In this document: positions 1 to 8,250 of the stretch, piece after piece
Numbering within the stretch: position 1 is the first letter of the stretch
Layout: the number at the start of each line of letters is the position of its first letter
From: Streptomyces flavofungini
GTDB taxonomy: Bacteria > Actinomycetota > Actinomycetes > Streptomycetales > Streptomycetaceae
Reading direction: 5' to 3'
DNA length: 64,000 nt
Assembly (NCBI RefSeq): GCF_014650815.1
Contig: NZ_BMVR01000005.1
Location: 248,001 to 312,000 of the forward strand
Position numbers and translations under genes: made by a program
Notes under the pieces: generated by a model
Databases searched by the model: none
Told to the model about the DNA's origin: nothing
The model's input: only the letters and a program-made list of their open reading frames with translations

Positions 1-2
1 CG

Positions 3-887
3 ATCTGCGGCACGGTGATCGCCCGCTTCGGCACCGAGGCGCAGCGGCGGACGTGGCTGCCGGGCCTCGCCGACGGCACCCGCACGATGGCGTTCGGCAT
101 CACCGAGCCCGACGCGGGCTCCAACTCGCACCGCATCACCACCACCGCCCGCAGGGACGGCGACGACTGGGTCCTGACCGGCCGCAAGGTCTTCATCTCC
201 GGCGTCGACATCGCCGACGCCACCCTCGTCGTGGGCCGCACCGAGGACGCCCGCACGGGCAAGCTGAAGCCCTGCCTGTTCATCGTCCCGCGCGACGCGC
301 CGGGCTTCACCCGCCACCGCATCGACATGGAACTCCAGGCCCCGGAGAAGCAGTTCGAGCTGGTGCTCGACGAGGTGCGGCTGCCCGCCGACGCGCTGGT
401 GGGCGACGAGGACGCGGGCCTGCTCCAGCTCTTCGCCGGGCTCAACCCGGAGCGCATCATGACGGCCGCGTTCTCCCTCGGCATGGCGCGCTTCGCGCTC
501 GCGCGGGCCGTGGAGTACGCCAAGGAACGCAGCGTCTGGAAGTCCCCGATCGGCGCCCACCAGGCGATCGCGCACCCGCTCGCCCAGTCCCACATAGAGA
601 TCGAGCTGGCCCGCCTGATGATGCAGAAGGCGGCCCGCCTGTACGACGACGGGGACGACCTGGGGGCGGGCGAGGCCGCGAACATGGCGAAGTTCGCGGC
701 GGCCGACGCCTGCGTGAAGGCCGTCGACCAGGCGGTGCACACCCTCGGCGGCAACGGCCTGACCAAGGAGTTCGGGCTCGCCTCGCTGATCGTGGCGTCC
801 CGGGTCGCGCGGATCGCGCCGGTGAGCCGGGAGATGATCCTCAACTTCGTGTCCCACCAGAGCCTGGGCCTGCCCAAGTCGTACTAG
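3..887 (+). CDS. Acyl-CoA dehydrogenase, C-terminal part (5' end outside window)
   Basis: Flavoprotein that introduces the alpha-beta double bond into an acyl-CoA. The open frame runs through the left window edge, so the N-terminal domain is missing and about 294 residues remain. Visible are the substrate/FAD loop FGITEPDAGSN, the beta-domain strand WVLTGRKVFISG, the helical C-terminal domain, and the terminal VHTLGGNGLTKEFG stretch typical of the family. An in-frame ATG at position 15 exists but would cut the conserved middle domain, so it is not the true start. It is followed directly by an enoyl-CoA hydratase and a TetR gene, which fits a short beta-oxidation-like operon. The substrate cannot be told from sequence. 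Confidence 0.9.
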   Translation: MCGTVIARFGTEAQRRTWLPGLADGTRTMAFGITEPDAGSNSHRITTTARRDGDDWVLTGRKVFISGVDIADATLVVGRTEDARTGKLKPCLFIVPRDAPGFTRHRIDMELQAPEKQFELVLDEVRLPADALVGDEDAGLLQLFAGLNPERIMTAAFSLGMARFALARAVEYAKERSVWKSPIGAHQAIAHPLAQSHIEIELARLMMQKAARLYDDGDDLGAGEAANMAKFAAADACVKAVDQAVHTLGGNGLTKEFGLASLIVASRVARIAPVSREMILNFVSHQSLGLPKSY

Positions 888-914
888 GTGTCCGAGTCTT
901 CCCAGGGAGTTCTG

Positions 915-1664
915 ATGGCAGTGGTACTCGTCTCGGAGCCGGACCGGGGCATCGTCACCCTCACGCTGGACTCGCCCGCGAACCGCAACGCCCTGTCGGC
1001 GGCCCTGGTCGGTGAACTGGCGGACGCACTCGCCGAGTCGGGCCGGGACGACGGCGTGCGCGCGGTGGTCCTGACCCACACGGGGTCGACGTTCTGCGCG
1101 GGCGCCGACCTGCGCGAACCCCCCGACCCGGGGGCGTTCGTGGCGCTGCTCCGGCAGCTCGTGGAGCTGCCGAAACCCGTGGTGGCGCGGGTGCGCGGGC
1201 ACGTGCGGGCGGGCGGGCTCGGGCTGCTCGGGGCGTGCGACATCGCGGTGGCGGGCGGACCGGACGTGTCGTTCGCGCTGACCGAGGTGCACATCGGGGT
1301 CGTACCGGCGGTGATCTCGCTGACGCTCCTGCCGCGCCTGGACGCGCGCGCCGCGAGCCGCTACTACCTCACCGGTGAGCGCTTCGGCGGCGCGGAGGCG
1401 GCCCGGATCGGCCTGGTCTCGGCGTACGCGGGGGCCGATGACGGCGTCGGCGTGGTCCTGGAGCCGGTGCTCGAAGGGCTGCGCAAGGCCGCTCCGGGGG
1501 CGCTGGCCGACGCGAAGAGACTCGTCACGGCTAGGGTTCTTGACGCATTCGACAAGGAAGCGGACGCCCTCGTCGCCCTCTCCGCCCACCGCTTCGGCTC
1601 CGCCGAGGCCAAGGAGGGGATGGAGGCGTTCCTGGAACGACGGGAGCGTTCATGGGCGCTGTGA
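915..1664 (+). CDS. Enoyl-CoA hydratase/isomerase family protein
   Basis: Crotonase-fold protein of about 249 residues that would hydrate the enoyl-CoA made by the preceding dehydrogenase. The N-terminal strand GIVTLTLDSPANRNALS and the oxyanion-hole segment TFCAGADL are clear; the second oxyanion segment is RVRGHVRAGGLGLLGACDI. The ATG at 915 is preferred over the GTG at 888, which abuts the previous stop, because AGGGAG lies about 6 nt before the ATG. The gene ends inside the following TetR gene (13-nt overlap), so the three genes are probably co-transcribed and co-translated. The physiological substrate is unknown. Confidence 0.9.
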   Translation: MAVVLVSEPDRGIVTLTLDSPANRNALSAALVGELADALAESGRDDGVRAVVLTHTGSTFCAGADLREPPDPGAFVALLRQLVELPKPVVARVRGHVRAGGLGLLGACDIAVAGGPDVSFALTEVHIGVVPAVISLTLLPRLDARAASRYYLTGERFGGAEAARIGLVSAYAGADDGVGVVLEPVLEGLRKAAPGALADAKRLVTARVLDAFDKEADALVALSAHRFGSAEAKEGMEAFLERRERSWAL

Positions 1665-2266
1665 CCGAGGCCGACCGCGCCCCCAAGCAGGACCGCAGCC
1701 GGGTCACCCGGCAACGGCTCCTGGAGGCGGCGGTGTCCTGCCTGGCCGAACACGGCTGGGCGGGCTCGACGGTGTCCGTCGTCGCGGAGCGGGCCGGGGT
1801 GTCGCGCGGCGCCGCCCAGCACCACTTCCGCACCCGCGAGGAACTGTTCACGGCCGCCGTCGAGTACGTCGCCGAGGAACGGTCGGCCGCGCTGCGCGGG
1901 CTGTTCCCCGAGGGCGCCGGGGGCCCGGCCGGGGCCGACCGGACCGCGGTGGTCGCGGCCCTGGTCGACCTGTACACCGGCCCGCTGTTCCGGGCCGCCC
2001 TGCAGCTGTGGGTCGCCGCGTCCAACGAGGAGCAACTCGGTCCGCGCGTCGCCGAGTTGGAGGCCCGGGTCGGCCGGGAGACCCATCGGATCGCGGTGGA
2101 GCTGCTCGGCGCCGACGAGAGCGTGCCGGGGGCGCGGGAGACCGTACAGGGGCTGCTCGACATGGCTCGGGGGCTCGGGCTCGCGAACCTCCTCACGGAT
2201 GACGGGGCCCGGCGGCAGCGGGTCGTGGCGGAGTGGGGGCGGCTGGTGGACGAGGCGTTGGGCTGA
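1652..2266 (+). CDS. TetR/AcrR-family transcriptional regulator
   Basis: DNA-binding repressor of 204 residues. The N-terminal helix-turn-helix is recognisable around residues 15-60 (RQRLLEAAVSCLAEHGWAG followed by GVSRGAAQHHFRTREELF), with an all-helical ligand-binding C-terminal domain. It overlaps the hydratase gene by 13 nt, so it likely controls its own operon in response to an acyl-CoA or free acid, as is common for TetR genes inside acyl-CoA catabolic operons. The overlap supports the ATG at 1652. No operator could be identified because the operon promoter lies outside the window. Confidence 0.9.
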   Translation: MGAVTEADRAPKQDRSRVTRQRLLEAAVSCLAEHGWAGSTVSVVAERAGVSRGAAQHHFRTREELFTAAVEYVAEERSAALRGLFPEGAGGPAGADRTAVVAALVDLYTGPLFRAALQLWVAASNEEQLGPRVAELEARVGRETHRIAVELLGADESVPGARETVQGLLDMARGLGLANLLTDDGARRQRVVAEWGRLVDEALG

Positions 2267-2299
2267 GGGGTCCGGCCGAGGGGGGCGGTGGGCCCCGGC

Positions 2300-2617
2300 T
2301 CAGTCGAGCGGCTCGTGGTTCGCCCACGTGACCCGGTACGGGTGGCGGGACTGCCAGTGGTGGATGAGTTCCCCGACGCCGGGAGCCGTGAAGGACGCGG
2401 CGAGGGCGTCGGTGCCGGTGAGGCCGAACCAGATGACCGCGGCCGCGGCAGGCGTGGAAAAGGCCTCCTCGCCGGGCACCGGGAGGTGCCGCCGCGCCGA
2501 GACCGTCTGCGCGTGGCCGGAGTCGAGCATGACGCGTTCGATGTCCTTGAGGAACTGATCGAGGTCCGCGTCCGGGATCGGGCCTTCGAAGGAAACCATC
2601 ATCGTGTGCTGGATCAT
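2300..2617 (-). CDS. Conserved hypothetical protein (small alpha/beta, Dabb-like?)
   Basis: A 105-residue protein starting MIQHTMMVSFEGPIPDADL. The ATG at 2617 is chosen because the upstream extension has no family character and overlaps the LysR gene. The opening strand followed by a helix (QFLKDIERVM) and later strands resembles small dimeric alpha-beta barrel proteins, but no catalytic residues can be assigned. No good Shine-Dalgarno site is seen. It is divergent from the LysR regulator with about 70 bp between them, so it may be the LysR target. Function unknown. Confidence 0.6.
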   Translation of the reverse strand: MIQHTMMVSFEGPIPDADLDQFLKDIERVMLDSGHAQTVSARRHLPVPGEEAFSTPAAAAVIWFGLTGTDALAASFTAPGVGELIHHWQSRHPYRVTWANHEPLD

Positions 2618-2687
2618 GCGGCCATCGAAACAGGCGTACACGAGTGGAGTCCAAGACCGATTCGGCCTCGACCCATAACCTGTGGGC

Positions 2688-3569
2688 ATGGTGGAACTGG
2701 AGACCCGGGAGCTGGAGTACTTCGTCGCGGTCGCGGACGAGCTGCACTTCGGGCGGGCCGCCGACCGCCTCTCGATCGCCCAGCCCGCGCTGTCCAAGGC
2801 GATCCGGCGCGTCGAGTCCCGGCTCGGCGTGCGGCTCTTCGACCGCTCCAGCCGCCATGTGGCGCTCACGCCCGCGGGTGCGGCGCTGCTGGAGCACGGG
2901 CGGCACGCGCTGAACGCGGTCGGCGCCGCGGTCCGGCACGCCCGGCGGGCCGGTGACGCCGACGCGCGCCTACGGCTCGTACTCAAGCCGGGCGGGGACG
3001 CGCACCTGCTGTCCGGGATGCTCGCCGCGTACGCGGACCGGCCCGACGCGCGCCGGGTGGACATCCTGTTCAGCGGCGCCACCGACCGGGTCGACCACCT
3101 GCGCGACGGCCGGGCGGACGTGGCGCTGCTGTACGTGCCCTTCGACGACCTGGACGGCCTCGCGCACGAGACGCTGCACGTCGAGGGGCGCGTCGCGGTG
3201 CTGCCCGCAGGGCACCGCCTTGCCGGGCGCGACGAGCTGCGCCTTGCCGACCTTGAGGGGGAGACGCTGCCGCGCTGGAAGGGCGTGCGCGACGACGGGA
3301 GCGGCTGGGAGACCGGCGGGCTCGGCCCGGACGCCGACGCGCGCCGTCCGGAAGTCGCCGACGTGACGCAGATGATCCACCTGATCACCCTCGGCCGGAT
3401 GATCGCGGTCCTGCCCCGCTCCCTCGTCGAACCCGTCCCCGCGGGCATCGTGTGCGTACCCGTGACCGACGCGAGCCCCAGCACGCTCGTCATCGCCTGG
3501 TCCGAGCGCGACCGCCGCCCCCTGGTCGCCTCGTTCGTGGCGGCGGCGGTCGCTGCGAGTACGGCGTGA
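2688..3569 (+). CDS. LysR-family transcriptional regulator
   Basis: About 293 residues: N-terminal winged HTH (ELEYFVAVADELHFGRAA, then QPALSKAIRRVE) and a periplasmic-binding-protein-like effector domain. The ATG at 2688 is preferred over the GTG at 2682. A TAACCT hexamer at 2676-2681 sits 7 nt upstream of that ATG and no Shine-Dalgarno is visible, which would suit a leaderless mRNA starting at the initiation codon; this is inference. It is divergent from the small hypothetical gene at 2300-2617. LysR proteins usually autoregulate and control the divergent neighbour. The inducer is unknown. Confidence 0.88.
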   Translation: MVELETRELEYFVAVADELHFGRAADRLSIAQPALSKAIRRVESRLGVRLFDRSSRHVALTPAGAALLEHGRHALNAVGAAVRHARRAGDADARLRLVLKPGGDAHLLSGMLAAYADRPDARRVDILFSGATDRVDHLRDGRADVALLYVPFDDLDGLAHETLHVEGRVAVLPAGHRLAGRDELRLADLEGETLPRWKGVRDDGSGWETGGLGPDADARRPEVADVTQMIHLITLGRMIAVLPRSLVEPVPAGIVCVPVTDASPSTLVIAWSERDRRPLVASFVAAAVAASTA

Positions 3570-3602
3570 CGCGGTGCGGCCGCGGTGCGTCCGCCGACGG
3601 GG

Positions 3603-4703
3603 TCAGCCCTTGAGGTTGCCGTACCCGGCGATCTCCTGGGGGCCGCGGGCGGCCGGGCCGATGTAGCGCGCCGAGGGGCGCACGAGGCGGCCGGTGCGCT
3701 TCTGCTCCAGGATGTGCGCCGACCAGCCCGCGGTGCGGGCACAGGTGAACATCGAGGTGAACATGTGCGCCGGGACCTCGGCGAAGTCCAGGACGATCGC
3801 TGCCCAGAACTCCACGTTCGTGGCGAGGACGCGGTCCGGGCGGCGATCGTGCAACTCGTCCAGGGCCGCCTTCTCCAGCGCCTCCGCGACCTCGAAGCGG
3901 GGCGCGCCCAGCTCGCGGGCGGTGCGGCGCAGGACGCGGGCGCGGGGGTCCTCGGCGCGGTAGACGCGGTGGCCGAAGCCCATCAGGCGCTCGCCCTTGT
4001 CCAGGGCGCGCTTGACGTAGGCGACGGCGTCGCCGGTGCGCTCGATCTCCTCGATCATGCCGAGCACGCGGGACGGCGCGCCGCCGTGCAGCGGGCCCGA
4101 CATGGCGCCGACCGCGCCGGACAGGGCGGCGGCGACGTCGGCGCCGGTGGAGGCGATGACGCGGGCGGTGAACGTGGAGGCGTTCATGCCGTGCTCGGCG
4201 GCGGACGTCCAGTACGCGTCGACGGCCTGGACGTGGCGCGGGTCGGGCTCGCCGCGCCAGCGCCGCATGAAGCGCTCCACGACCGTCTCGGCCTTGTCGA
4301 TCTCGCGCTGCGGGACCATCGGCAGGCCCTGGCCGCGGGCGGACTGGGCGACGTAGGAGAGCGCCATGACGGCGGCGCGGGCCAGGTCGTCGCGGGCCTG
4401 GGCCTCGTCGATATCCAGGAGCGGGCGCAGGCCCCACACCGGGGCGAGCATGGCGAGCGCCGACTGCACGTCGACGCGGATGTCACCGGAGTGCACGGGG
4501 ATCGGGAACGGCTCGGCCGGGGGCAGACCGGGGTCGAAGGCGCCGTCGACGAGCAGGCCCCAGACGTTGCCGAAGGAGACGCTGCCGACCAGGTCCTCGA
4601 TGTCGACGCCCCGGTAGCGCAGGGCACCGCCTTCCTTGTCCGGTTCGGCGATCTCCGTCTCGAACGCGACGACTCCTTCAAGTCCGGGTACGAAGTCGGA
4701 CAT
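3603..4703 (-). CDS. citA: Citrate synthase 2-like protein
   Basis: Condenses acetyl-CoA and oxaloacetate (or acts as a 2-methylcitrate synthase). About 366 residues, the length of the short bacterial/methylcitrate-type enzymes. Family signatures: LRYRGVDIEDL near the N terminus, AAEHGMNASTFTARVIAS (catalytic His region), the GPLHGGAPSRVL loop, MGFGHRVYRAEDPRA, and the C-terminal FTCARTAGWSAHILEQ. The ATG at 4703 has GAGGAG about 8 nt upstream, so it is preferred over the frame opening at 4718. The gene is transcribed away from pdxH; the shared 280-bp upstream region carries direct repeats (separate entry). Citrate versus methylcitrate specificity cannot be decided from the sequence. Confidence 0.9.
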   Translation of the reverse strand: MSDFVPGLEGVVAFETEIAEPDKEGGALRYRGVDIEDLVGSVSFGNVWGLLVDGAFDPGLPPAEPFPIPVHSGDIRVDVQSALAMLAPVWGLRPLLDIDEAQARDDLARAAVMALSYVAQSARGQGLPMVPQREIDKAETVVERFMRRWRGEPDPRHVQAVDAYWTSAAEHGMNASTFTARVIASTGADVAAALSGAVGAMSGPLHGGAPSRVLGMIEEIERTGDAVAYVKRALDKGERLMGFGHRVYRAEDPRARVLRRTARELGAPRFEVAEALEKAALDELHDRRPDRVLATNVEFWAAIVLDFAEVPAHMFTSMFTCARTAGWSAHILEQKRTGRLVRPSARYIGPAARGPQEIAGYGNLKG

Positions 4704-4733
4704 CAGGCGGCTCCTCATGATGTGGGCGACACG

Positions 4734-4756
4734 GTGTGTACGGCGATGTGTGTACG
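4734..4756. promoter_or_regulatory. 9-bp direct repeats upstream of citrate synthase
   Basis: GTGTGTACG occurs exactly twice, at 4734-4742 and 4748-4756, a 14-bp period, in the citA/pdxH divergent region about 30-50 bp upstream of the citrate synthase start. Direct repeats spaced by little more than a helical turn are a common regulator-binding layout. No regulator can be named; this is inference. Confidence 0.3.
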
Positions 4757-4983
4757 ACGGGATGTCGTGCGACCCGAGGCCTGGGCGCTGGGGTCGGGGT
4801 AACCCGGTGATGCCCCGCGCGGCCGGAGGTCACCCAACCGACACGGATTCGGAACGATAACCCTTGGTGCCACCCTTGGCGACGGACAGCGGCACCCAGT
4901 GCCACACATCACCTTCAGGTGGGTCCGCGCGCCCGCCGACTGCCGCTGTGGGGCGGGGTGTTCGTATACGGCAAGATGACCGC

Positions 4984-5757
4984 GTGACCGACTTCCGCGC
5001 CACCGCCCCCGACGCGTCCGGGCCCGAGGTGCCCGGCTCCCCGACGCCCGCCCCCGCTCCGCCCGGACCTGCGCCTTCGTCCGCCGCGGCGGGTTACGAC
5101 GTGGCCGCGATGCGGGCGCAGTACCGCGCCGAGGGCATCGCCGAGACCGACTTCCCCGCCGATCCGGTCGAGCAGTTCGGGGCCTGGTTCGCGGCCGCCG
5201 CCGCCGAGGCCGCCGACCCCGCCGGGGTGATCCGGGAGCCGAACGCCATGGTCGTGTCGACCGCCGACGCGCAGGGGCGGCCCGGCTCCCGCACGGTGCT
5301 CCTCAAGGGGTACGACGCGCGGGGCTTCGTCTTCTACACCAACTACGAGTCCCGCAAGGCGCGGGACATCGACGCCAACCCGCACGTCTCGCTGCTCTTC
5401 CCCTGGCATCCGATGGCCCGCCAGGTGATCGTCGCCGGTACGGCCGAGCGGATCGGGCGGGACGAGACCGTGCGGTACTTCCGGGGGCGGCCGCACGGCT
5501 CGCAGCTCGGGGCGTGGGCCAGCGCGCAGTCGTCCGTGATCGCCTCCCGGGACGAACTCGACGCGGCGTACGCGGAGTTGGCGGCCCGCTACCCCGAGGG
5601 CGAGCAGGTCCCGGCCCCGCCGAACTGGGGCGGCTACCGGATCACCCCGCGCACCGTCGAATTCTGGCAGGGCCGCACGAACCGCCTCCACGACCGCCTC
5701 GTCTACACCCGGCCGGACGCGGCGGCCCCGTGGACCCTCCAGCGCCTCAGCCCCTGA
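4984..5757 (+). CDS. pdxH: Pyridoxamine 5'-phosphate oxidase
   Basis: FMN-dependent oxidase making pyridoxal 5'-phosphate from PNP/PMP, last step of vitamin B6 synthesis and salvage. About 257 residues from the GTG at 4984. Conserved parts: [54 protein letters not shown], the ASAQSSVI segment, and the C-terminal [16 protein letters not shown] that closes the active site. The first 35 residues are a Pro/Ala-rich extension. There is no clear Shine-Dalgarno; a TATACG-like -10 lies at 4965-4970, so a leaderless or short-leader transcript is possible. Divergent from citrate synthase. Confidence 0.95.
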   Translation: MTDFRATAPDASGPEVPGSPTPAPAPPGPAPSSAAAGYDVAAMRAQYRAEGIAETDFPADPVEQFGAWFAAAAAEAADPAGVIREPNAMVVSTADAQGRPGSRTVLLKGYDARGFVFYTNYESRKARDIDANPHVSLLFPWHPMARQVIVAGTAERIGRDETVRYFRGRPHGSQLGAWASAQSSVIASRDELDAAYAELAARYPEGEQVPAPPNWGGYRITPRTVEFWQGRTNRLHDRLVYTRPDAAAPWTLQRLSP

Positions 5758-5809
5758 CCCCGGCGGCGGGGCCCCGGCGCGGGCGGCGGCCGCCCGCGCC
5801 GGCGCGGGC

Positions 5810-6676
5810 CTACGACCCCGCCAGGACCCCGTCCAGGAACGGCTCGATCGCCTGGCGCCAGCCCTCCGGCTGGTCGTAGTGGACGAGGTGGCCGGCGTCG
5901 GGGACCTCCGCGTACGCCCCGCGGGGCAGGACGCGGACCATTTCCTGGGACTCGGCGCGGCCCAGCTCGCCGTCCAGGCCGCGGACGACGAGGGCGGGGC
6001 ACTGGACCTGGACGAGTTCCTCCCAGTGCGCGTCGAACACCCACGTCTCGCGGGACTTCAGCATCTGCGCGGGGTCGAAGACGGGCCGCCACCCGTCCTC
6101 CCCCTCGGCCATGACCTCGGAGAAGAACGCCCCGCGTGAGGGGTTGGGCCGCTCCACCCACGGATCGTCCTCGCCGAACCACTTCCGCACGTCGGCGAGC
6201 GTCGCGAAGGGCACCGGCCAGGACTTGAACCAGTCCTCCCACTCCCGCTGGGACGCGGCGCCGAGCGCCGACGCACGCATGTCGCAGATGATCAGGCCGC
6301 GGACCAGGTCGGGGCGGCGCGCGGCGAGCTGCCAGGCGGTGAGCGCGCCCATGGAGTGCCCGATGAGCACCGCGGGCGCGAGGCCCAGCTGCTCCAGGGC
6401 GGCCTCGGCGTCGTCGACGTACGCCTCGCGGTCGTAGGGCCCGTCGGCGGGCTTGTCGCTCTGCCCGTGCCCCCGCTGGTCGAGCGCGACCGCGCGGTGG
6501 CGCTCGGAGAGCCAGCGTGCCGTGCCCGCCCAGTGCGAGGCGCGGCCCATCAGGCCGTGCAGTAACAGCACTCCGCCCGGGGGCGAGTCGGCCTCCCTGG
6601 ATTTGGGAGGGTCGGCGTACTCCCAGGCGGCGAGGCTCACGCCGCCCGCGCCGGTCACGTCGATGCGCCGCACCAT
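5810..6676 (-). CDS. Alpha/beta-fold hydrolase
   Basis: About 288 residues with the alpha/beta-hydrolase layout: LLLHGLMGRASHW oxyanion loop, DQRGHGQSD after strand 4, nucleophile elbow GHSMGA (Ser), a cap with many Trp residues, Asp in VRGLDGELG and catalytic His in PDAGHLVHYDQPEGW. The ATG at 6676 is preferred over the GTG at 6688, since an AGGGGGG run lies upstream of it. Esterase, lactonase or C-C hydrolase are all possible. It faces pdxH tail to tail (52 bp apart) and has a 680-bp upstream gap. Confidence 0.85.
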   Translation of the reverse strand: MVRRIDVTGAGGVSLAAWEYADPPKSREADSPPGGVLLLHGLMGRASHWAGTARWLSERHRAVALDQRGHGQSDKPADGPYDREAYVDDAEAALEQLGLAPAVLIGHSMGALTAWQLAARRPDLVRGLIICDMRASALGAASQREWEDWFKSWPVPFATLADVRKWFGEDDPWVERPNPSRGAFFSEVMAEGEDGWRPVFDPAQMLKSRETWVFDAHWEELVQVQCPALVVRGLDGELGRAESQEMVRVLPRGAYAEVPDAGHLVHYDQPEGWRQAIEPFLDGVLAGS

Positions 6677-7267
6677 GGTCCCAGGCACCCCCCTTGACTC
6701 CGCTCGGGTTGTTCACTCACGCACCCCGGCACGCTATCGAACCCTCATTCGACAGCGGCCGTCCTGCCGCCAACACCCCTCGTTCGGGTGACCATGCTCA
6801 AGGATTGACCGCCGCCGCCGAGGGGAGATCTTCAACGGGGGGCGGGCCGCTCGGGGAAGCCGGTCCGAGGGGGATGACCCTGGGAGCTCGGGGCTCCGGG
6901 TCAGCACAGGGGAGGACAGGCCCCGGCGCTCAAGGGCGCCGGGGCCCTCTGTGTGCGCGCCGCGCCCCGCGGCGCGCCCCGCGCGTTCCAGTTCCGCTGT
7001 CGGGCACATCGTCTGCCCCCTCTCCGGCTCTCCGGCCTTTCCCCGGTCCCGCTCCGCTCCGGTCGCCTTCCGGCCCGTTCAGGCGCCGTTCCGGTCCCTG
7101 CCTGGCCCGCTTCGGCCCTGCCGCGGCCGTCCGGCCAGGTCCCGGCGGTGCGCTCGGCCGCGTCCCGGTGCCGACCCGGTCAAGTGCCCTCAGGTCATAT
7201 GCCTCACGCGACAGCCTCGCACGCAAACCGTCCCGGCGCTGCGATTCGGCACACTGAATCTTGGACT
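6677..7267. other. Long intergenic region, no protein gene seen
   Basis: No frame here has family character. The segment holds an orphan terminator-like hairpin at 6919-6946 (separate entry) and a pyrimidine-rich stretch at about 7020-7150 built of short CCGGTC/CCGGCC repeats. A TTGTTC / CGCTAT pair near 6708-6736 with 17-bp spacing could be a plus-strand promoter, giving a possible noncoding transcript of roughly 200 nt up to the hairpin. This is inference. Confidence 0.4.
6919..6946 (+). terminator. Strong hairpin not linked to any coding gene
   Basis: GGCCCCGGCGC (6919-6929) and GCGCCGGGGCC (6936-6946) form a perfect 11-bp stem with a TCAAGG loop, followed by CTCTGTG rather than a U tract, as is usual for Streptomyces terminators. 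No plus-strand gene ends upstream and the minus-strand iron repressor ends 400 bp to the right, so it may terminate an unannotated small RNA. Confidence 0.55.
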
Positions 7268-7339
7268 CCGGCGGGTCTCGGACTCGCCTCAACTGCACCT
7301 GTGGTAACGGCAGTTGACGCGGGCGCCGAGACCCGCCGG
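7268..7339. terminator. Nested two-part hairpin downstream of the iron repressor gene
   Basis: An outer perfect 14-bp stem pairs 7268-7281 with 7326-7339 (core GGCGGGTCTCGG / CCGAGACCCGCC). Inside it lies a second stem CAACTGC (7290-7296) / GCAGTTG (7310-7316). It sits about 20 bp past the stop codon of the minus-strand repressor gene and could serve as its terminator; the nested form is more elaborate than usual. Confidence 0.55.
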
Positions 7340-7358
7340 GGCCCGGAGCCGCACGCGG

Positions 7359-8051
7359 TCAGCGCTTGGCGACGAACACGTGCGACGCGACGTCGGCCGC
7401 CAGCTCGGCGGCCTCGCCGCTGCTGCCCACGAGCACCCCGCCGGCGGACTCCGTCACGCTCACGACCGAGCCGGGCTGCACGCCCGCGCGCCGGAGCGTG
7501 TACATCAGCTGGGCGTCCGTCTGAATCGGCTCGCCGATCCGGCGCACCACGACCGTCTTGCCGTCCGTGCCCGGGTCGAGGTCGATCAGGGAGACCATGC
7601 CCTCGTCCAGGAACGGGTCGGCGCCGTCCTTCTCGCCCAGCTCCTCCAGGCCCGGGATGGGGTTGCCGTACGGCGACTCGGTGGGGTGGCGCAGGAGCTC
7701 CAGGACGCGGCGCTCCACCGCCTCGCTCATCACGTGCTCCCAGCGGCAGGCCTCGGCGTGCACCTGCTCCCACTCCAGGCCGATCACGTCGACCAGGAGA
7801 CATTCGGCGAGGCGGTGCTTGCGCATCACGCGGGTGGCGAGACGGCGGCCCTCCTCGGTCAGCTCCAGGTGCCGGTCGCTGGCGACGGCCACCAGGCCGT
7901 CGCGCTCCATGCGCGCCACCGTCTGGCTCACCGTCGGGCCGCTCTGGTCGAGCCGCTCGGCGATGCGGGCGCGCATGGGGACGACACCCTCCTCCTCCAG
8001 TTCGAGGATGGTGCGCAAATACATCTCAGTGGTGTCAATAAGCCCCGACAT
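7359..8051 (-). CDS. dmdR1: DtxR/DmdR-family iron-dependent repressor
   Basis: Metal-activated repressor of 230 residues that controls iron uptake and siderophore genes in Streptomyces. N-terminal winged HTH (MYLRTILELEEEG, then RLDQSGPTVSQTVARMERDG), dimerisation and metal-binding helices with CRWEHVMSEAVERR (Cys, Glu and His ligands) and HPTESPYGNPIPG, and a C-terminal SH3-like domain (GSVVSVTESAGG). Full family length. Start at 8051 is backed by GAGGGG about 6 nt upstream. The symbol rests on overall resemblance to DmdR1 and on the neighbouring SIS-domain gene, as in model streptomycetes; dmdR2-type paralogues cannot be excluded. An antisense frame lies across it (see findings). Confidence 0.9.
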   Translation of the reverse strand: MSGLIDTTEMYLRTILELEEEGVVPMRARIAERLDQSGPTVSQTVARMERDGLVAVASDRHLELTEEGRRLATRVMRKHRLAECLLVDVIGLEWEQVHAEACRWEHVMSEAVERRVLELLRHPTESPYGNPIPGLEELGEKDGADPFLDEGMVSLIDLDPGTDGKTVVVRRIGEPIQTDAQLMYTLRRAGVQPGSVVSVTESAGGVLVGSSGEAAELAADVASHVFVAKR

Positions 8052-8250
8052 GGGTGCCCCTCAGATTTCGCTCGTGCGCTGGCCCTGCCCTCAATTCTGA
8101 CGCATACCACTGACAACCGGGTTGCGCCGGGAAAAGAGGCGGTCCGAGGCCGTGTGGAAGGCCGTATTGACAGGGCACTGGTCCAGACCGCACCGTGATC
8201 CGCGACACGACGGGACTACGGGACGACGGCGGGACGAAGGGGTTTCGCGG

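Noticed and set aside
3490..4437. Long minus-strand frame overlapping the citrate synthase gene
   Set aside because: Shadow of the citrate synthase gene in another frame, Arg/Gly/Pro-rich with no motif.
6849..6905. String GGGAAGCCGGT resembling a cobalamin riboswitch core
   Set aside because: The following conserved TCCGG..GCTGACCCGCAAC part is absent and no vitamin B12 gene follows.
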